Below, piece after piece: positions 58,901-64,000 of a DNA stretch of 64,000 bases (positions are counted from its first letter, which is position 1; the number at the start of each line of letters is the position of its first letter). A model generated the notes under the pieces. The model had not been told where the DNA came from. It searched no databases and saw only the letters and a program-made list of their open reading frames with translations. Source of the DNA: Owenia fusiformis (Eukaryota > Annelida > Polychaeta > Sabellida > Oweniidae); the NCBI GenBank assembly GCA_903813345.2, contig CAIIXF020000003.1, positions 22,583,248 through 22,647,247 of the forward strand, given 5' to 3'. Made by a program: the position numbers and the translations under genes.

Positions 58901-61900
58901 GTGCATCTCCTTGATGGGACATAGCCTCCTCTGGAGCAGGCCTTCCAACCAGACCAGAATTCTGTGAACCACTATACTGACTAGGACTCTGTTCACCAGA
59001 ATAATGGTGGCCACTTTCAGAATGATGGGACGCAGACCTGTAATTTAGAAATGCCCATGTAATAAGTAGGGCAATTGCCCTTTTATACCCTGTCACCTTT
59101 CTATATTAAAGAAACTTTGATATATTGGCTAGATAGGTGATGTCATAGGTTGTGCTTTGCAAAATTAGCAATATGTTAATGCAGTCGGCCTAAGTTTATC
59201 CTATTTTTGATATTGTGACCTACCAATGACACAATTAATCCAGCAACTATATCACAGCTTGATCTGCCAAACAGTGGCACTTATGCCTGGGTCACATTTG
59301 CTCCGATCCATCAGCTGGCGCCTGGCCGATTGAGTGTTTTGTTCAATATTGTATTCAATTTTAAACACAATACTCAATCGGCGGGGCGCTGTAGAGAAAA
59401 TCGGAGCAAATGTGACCGAGGCATTACTGTATAAAGTACTTGTAAACCTTTCAAATAATATTCAACATTATATTGCTTTATCAATGATTTTTTAAAATTG
59501 TGCAACCTCTTTTTTCAATATTAAGATTTTTTCATATTTCCCACTGAACTCCATGCACATTAGGTTGAAGGTTAAGTTTAATATTCTAGGGGCCATTAAC
59601 AGAAACTTCATAAAGTTAAGAATTCGTAAAGTCCATTGTTCTCTAACTGTGACATCATTGTATCCATGGTTACAACAATTGATTTACGAATTCTTAACTT
59701 CACAAATTTTCTGTTAATGACCCCCTGATGATTAAAATAGGATTCATAGAAAGATTAAAAATTGCGACAAAAATGCCATATGAGCATTAATTGAAAGCAA
59801 GAATTATTGTTCATTTCACAAACATGTGACAGCGAAATTAGATATCAGTAACACATTTAATAAGAGCCATTTTAATAACATACATCTTATAACAGGAACT
59901 TGTAATAACTAAGATGCATGTAACAGAATCAATGACAGCAATTTTCTTATTCAGTAAGATATCATATATCATCACCTGATAGCTGACATCACTATAAATC
60001 ACATGTGACAAGCAGCATGTGTGGGTAACAGCTTTTAGATAATTACTGATTACAGGAGAACCTGTGTAAGTGGAACACCATTGGGACCCCATTTGTTCCA
60101 CTTATGAGGTGTTCCACTGATAGAGGTTCATTAACATGGAGTAAATGGGCCACGGGACTGTTCCACCTGTGAGGTGTTCCACTAAGCAGTTTCTACTGTA
60201 TATAGGAGCATCTGGCCAAGATGAAAATATCTGAGGATGTGGGATCAGAAATAGAGTGTTTGATATATAAACTATAACAGTACAATGCAATGTAGACAGA
60301 GATGAATAACACAATAGATGCCCCCTACCTGTCAAAAGGAGGTCCAGCATACAACCCAGCTCCACTTATAGAGGACATTGGACTTGTGGCACCTCCTTCA
60401 ACACGCTTGCCACCAGGCCTGCCATCTCCATGTACACCCTCTGGTGGGGCTGGTTTGGGGTACAGCTCATATACAGATTTCTCCTGGGAATCTAAATAAT
60501 CCAATAAAAATAATAATAATGAGATTGAATAATTACATTATTTCAAAATGAATTTTTTTAAATGTGATTCCTTATTTGAATGCAATATGTACATTTCAGC
60601 AAGAGTGTTATTAATAAACATCATTATTCTTAAAAAATAAACTTAAAAAAAACAAGCAGTTGAAGAATCTAGCAATATTACTATGTAGAGCCTTCAGTAA
60701 AATTGTACAATTAGTAGAATATGATTATGACATTTGACAAAGGAGACACGTCCTACCTGAATTGTCTAAAGCTCGAGGCACATTGGGATTTGGCCTGGGT
60801 GGAGGCCAACTCATGAGGGAATCTACCCCCTTCTTCTTATTGGCATGTCTGGCCTCTGCAGGCTCCTCTTCCACTGTAATATGTTGAAAACACATATCAT
60901 ATGATTTCTAATATTCATTATTCAAATATGCCAAGTGAGTCTCAGCCAATCAGCTTAATTTCAGTGTATTTATAGGTGTATGGTCACCTAACCAGAGTGC
61001 ATTATGTGTGCATAATGTTATGATCAGCAAAAGGGTATCGTCATCAAACAGTATACATATATTATGGTTGCATAAAGAACTGGACAATGTCATTTTTATG
61101 AAGGAGTGATAGTGTATTTGAATTGCAATAAATAACTTGGTCTGTATCATTCTTAATTGGAAAATTAAAAGCTTGAGTGGATGTTCTAACCCATCCCGAG
61201 AGATACTCAGGCTCTGCCCCTGTGCAATTTGTGTATTTTGATTTGAACATGGACTCATGTTTTTAAAGAGAATGATACAGAATGTTTCATCTATAGTGTT
61301 ACATTAGCTATATGTATTCCACATTACCTGGTTCAGGGGTAGGTGGGGGTGGAGTTGGGGCTCTAGGGGCCTCTACATGCCACTTTTTCTCACTCTCAGG
61401 AACTTCAACTAGATCCCATTCCTTCACAAACTCTTCCTCTGACACATGCTGCTGACACAATGGCTGCTTTAACGCTCGACAAAATGATGTATATTCCCTC
61501 ACCATTTTATCGCGATTTGGATCCGATTTAGGCAGAAGGATTTTCATAAGTCCTCCACAGATTTCCAAGTGAGATTCAATGTGATCCTTGTGAATGTAGA
61601 ACTCAATTGGGCCTTCATCTTGCTTTACAGAGCAGTTTTCACTGACAGGTACACTCAGCTCTTCTGCCCCACACTGTACTCTGTATACAACCTCCAGTTT
61701 AGCTGCCTGGAAGAACTTCATGAGACTAAGTCGGAGATGTATTTTTTGATCACATAGATTTTTGTAGACCCCTGAGAAAATCTTTTGTGACATCATCATT
61801 CTTTGAAGGAACGGAACGACCCGGCTGATGTGGGATTGGGCAACAGGTGAGACCATAATGCTCTCAGGGACCACCTCAGTTTGAAGACACTCACTGAACT

Positions 61901-64000
61901 GCTTCACTTTGAACATCTTGAGAAAGCCTTGTGCATCCTCATTATCCTCTAAAATACACAATAAATAAAAAAAATTATAAATTATAATTGTACATTTATA
62001 ATGTACAATATGTAATACTTAATCATAAATGCTTCTGAAATTCATTGAAATATCTTTTTGAGGAATATAGACCAGAATTTACATGTTTATTGGGGTAGCC
62101 TATATAATGGTGATTTGACAATTTTGATAAATAGCCTATATGACATATTGTCCACATCTTGTTTCAATTCAAAGATGATTTTTATAAATATCTTTTCAAA
62201 ATTCATATTTATGATATACTTGAACAAGAAATTGCCCCTACAGTTGCTCGCAATCTAGTCCAACCAACACCAACCACAAGTGGTGGTGACATAAAAAACA
62301 GTAATATTGTAATGTACCTGGGAGAGGATGTATGAAGTTGACTTTGCCAGGATGATGTTTCTGGAAGAGTTGAACCATGTCTGGATTGTCTTGTATAAGA
62401 GGGTGCTCATCGATACTCACCCACTTCAGACCAACTGTGGGGAAGATCTACAAAGCAAAAATTAAGTACCATTAAGTTGAGGTCAAATATGTATAACATA
62501 TTTATGATACTTTTCAAATGTGTAGAAAAAGTGGTATTTGTGGAAGAGGGAGAATACTCCACAGATATCACATTTTCAGTGGATTTGAAGACTCCTGTCT
62601 AAGTGACGTACATTGTTATGCAATGACTTTATGACGTCATGTGATGATTGAGTGAAAGAATGTTGTTTTGAAATGCTTGCTTTAGATCTAGTTTTATAAG
62701 TGAATGATGGGATAAATAGAACATCCTCTGAATTTTCTCGATATCAATTTAATGCACTCATTGAAATCAATATCTGCTCTCATTTGCTACGCTCATGTGT
62801 CCAGGTGTTGATATTAACTCGTAAATAAAAATGACATCACTCAAAATCATTGGATATCCTATACATATACTTATTTAAAACTTACCAAAATCAAGTCTAT
62901 CATCATCAACTGACAAATTTAATTTTCCCAGGAATAAAACCTGCTATAACTGTAGGTTGAAAGACCCATTTCTATAATAATCCTGTTATATGCCATTCCT
63001 ATTGTATTTCAGGCTTTTCACTCCAATTTTCAAAATAGCATACTAGACGCAGTATTTGCCAAAATTAGTACACCCTACGATTAATTACTATTAGTGCAGT
63101 ATCATACAGTATCTTGGTGGAGTAAAACACATTGGTTAATTGATAATATTTTGTGCTCATTCTCTTGGTATCCATTTTTACCTGTTTGTCCTTAAGTACA
63201 TTCATAACTTGGTTGACATTCTGTTGGTTGAGACCATCTCCACTCTTTCTTTCATGTACATGTATCTTGTTCACTCTTTGGCACTTCCTAGCCAAGCTTG
63301 CATATAATGTGAAGACATCATCTAGAATGCCTTTGTCATTGACACAGTTGCTTTCACATAGGTTTTCCAACAGAATACTGTATTCTAAGATTGTAGGGGT
63401 GTTGAACATATTCAGTCTGGTTAGAAACAACTGTTTGAACTCATAGCCTACAAACATAAAATGTATGAGTCAAAATGTGAAGTCTGCATTTAGAAATGTG
63501 TGCTTTCATAAAAGATGATTATGACTAAAAAGATTCAATGGCATAAAAATTACTTGATTTAAATGTAGCACATTACTGTACAGAGCCTTAATAATACACA
63601 AACTAGCCTATGCATACACTCAAAGGGCTATTAAATTTTGTGTAAAATTAAATGAATGTCAGTGTAACAAAAAAAGGAGTTTTGAAAAATATATCCTCAC
63701 CTAAATATTCATAAAATTGTGACACTAATTTTCGCCTGTATTCTTCGACATCAGGACTTGAGAAAGATGGTGAATATTTCTCAAAAAGCCCTGTATCTTC
63801 TGCCCAACATAGATCCTTCAGCATGTAAAACTCTCCTTTCAGAACAGTGCACTCTGGACGTGTATAGCTTGACATGCTTGGCATTGGGACAGATGGCACA
63901 AAGATCACTGGATATTTTTGCATAAATGAGTTAAATTCCTGCTCTGGGAAGTGCCTCTCCAGGTGTTTGTATACTGTACATATATGGTGCATTGATGTGA
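55948..64000 (-). CDS. NO VEIN-like protein (sacsin-like family), C-terminal eight exons with NOV/DUF3883 domain; partial
   Basis: Eight phase-consistent exons give about 857 C-terminal residues: 63701-64000 (continues off the window), 63182-63447, 62318-62447, 61328-61948, 60757-60873, 60329-60491, 58820-59037, 55948-56708. The first ones match the body of NO VEIN/sacsin-like proteins: KYPVIFVPSVP, an FYEYLG ... TPTILEYSILLENL segment, LKWVSIDEHPL, and the DAQGFLKMFKVKQFSE block. A Pro-rich, low-complexity linker (PTPPPPTPEP, MSWPPPRPNP, Ser/His-rich repeats) leads to a C-terminal NOV (DUF3883) domain in the last exon: FGRWGESWVHEYL, DILLKR, HVFIEVKST, followed by ELQCAMGVKDGDQYCIYRVY. The E-V-K-S core resembles the PD-(D/E)xK nuclease fold; catalysis is unproven. 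Family members carry an N-terminal Hsp90-like ATPase domain, which would lie right of this window. The cellular role in animals is unclear. Confidence 0.87.
58328..58515. repeat. Short interspersed GGCCCGTAGCC repeat, copy 3, in an intron
   Basis: It starts CAGGCCCGTAGCCAGG and ends CCAGGCTACGGGCCTGATA (complementary ends). The core CAGTTTTTCACCATTTTGAG matches the copy at 5785-6090. Within an intron of the NO VEIN-like gene. Confidence 0.8.
59283..59424. mobile_element. 142-bp MITE-like inverted repeat in an intron
   Basis: ATGCCTGGGTCACATTTGCT at the left pairs with AGCAAATGTGACCGAGGCAT at the right, with CCGATTGAGTGTTTTGT / ACACAATACTCAATCGG inside. Confidence 0.85.
59589..59724. mobile_element. 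136-bp MITE-like inverted repeat in an intron
   Basis: GGGGCCATTAACAGAAACTT pairs with TTTCTGTTAATGACCCC, and AAGTTAAGAATTCGTAAAG pairs with ATTTACGAATTCTTAACTT. Confidence 0.85.
60055..60195. repeat. Short direct/inverted GTTCCAC repeat
   Basis: GTGAGGTGTTCCACT-type words occur at about 60108 and 60170, and CCACTTA/TAAGTGG words flank them, ending AGTTTCTACTGTA. Looks like a small interspersed repeat in an intron of the NO VEIN-like gene. Confidence 0.45.

Overview
This is a window of an animal nuclear genome, probably a marine invertebrate. Coding sequence lies in short exons split by GT-AG introns, the non-coding DNA is AT-rich, inverted-repeat (foldback) elements are dense, LINE fragments sit inside introns, and a 500-base run of N marks an assembly gap (11001-11500). 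No operons, Shine-Dalgarno sites or CRISPR arrays are visible. The exact phylum cannot be fixed from the sequence alone. The gene set would suit a hemichordate, lancelet, other non-vertebrate deuterostome, or a mollusc.

Layout. (1) 1-701: two exons of a PQQ-dependent glucose-dehydrogenase-like gene on the + strand, entering from the left. (2) 702-11952: a repeat-dominated stretch with at least five foldback elements, one of which (3268-6897) carries what looks like a coding first exon in its left arm. (3) 11953-20816, minus strand: 15 phase-consistent exons of a secreted GH31 glycosidase resembling bacterial sulfoquinovosidase/YihQ; its C-terminal exons are missing, perhaps in the gap. (4) 21521-34219, plus strand: a complete 12-exon VPS4 gene (441 aa), the AAA ATPase that disassembles ESCRT-III. 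It starts about 700 bp from the GH31 start codon in divergent orientation. Its introns hold two LINE fragments and three independent tandem duplications that include exon ends. The largest is an array of about 38 copies of a 45-bp unit that contains the 3' end of an exon plus its 5' splice site. (5) 34220-46887: VPS4 3' UTR and a gene-poor, foldback-rich stretch. (6) 46888-51682, plus strand: three exons of a class A peptide-type GPCR. (7) 51683-55947: intergenic repeats and probable 3' UTR. (8) 55948-64000, minus strand: the last eight exons of a large NO VEIN-like protein (sacsin-like family, ending in a NOV/DUF3883 nuclease-fold domain), running off the right edge.

The genes do not form a pathway. 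VPS4 is housekeeping endosomal/cytokinetic machinery, the GPCR is a signalling receptor, and the NOV-like protein has a poorly defined role in animals. The two genes at the left (PQQ-GDH-like and YihQ-like GH31) both act on sugars, both resemble bacterial enzymes, and lie convergently; a shared history is possible but is inference. The most unusual structure is the VPS4 splice-donor array: every unit is 15 codons in the same phase, so use of a later donor would insert whole 15-residue repeats into the AAA domain.
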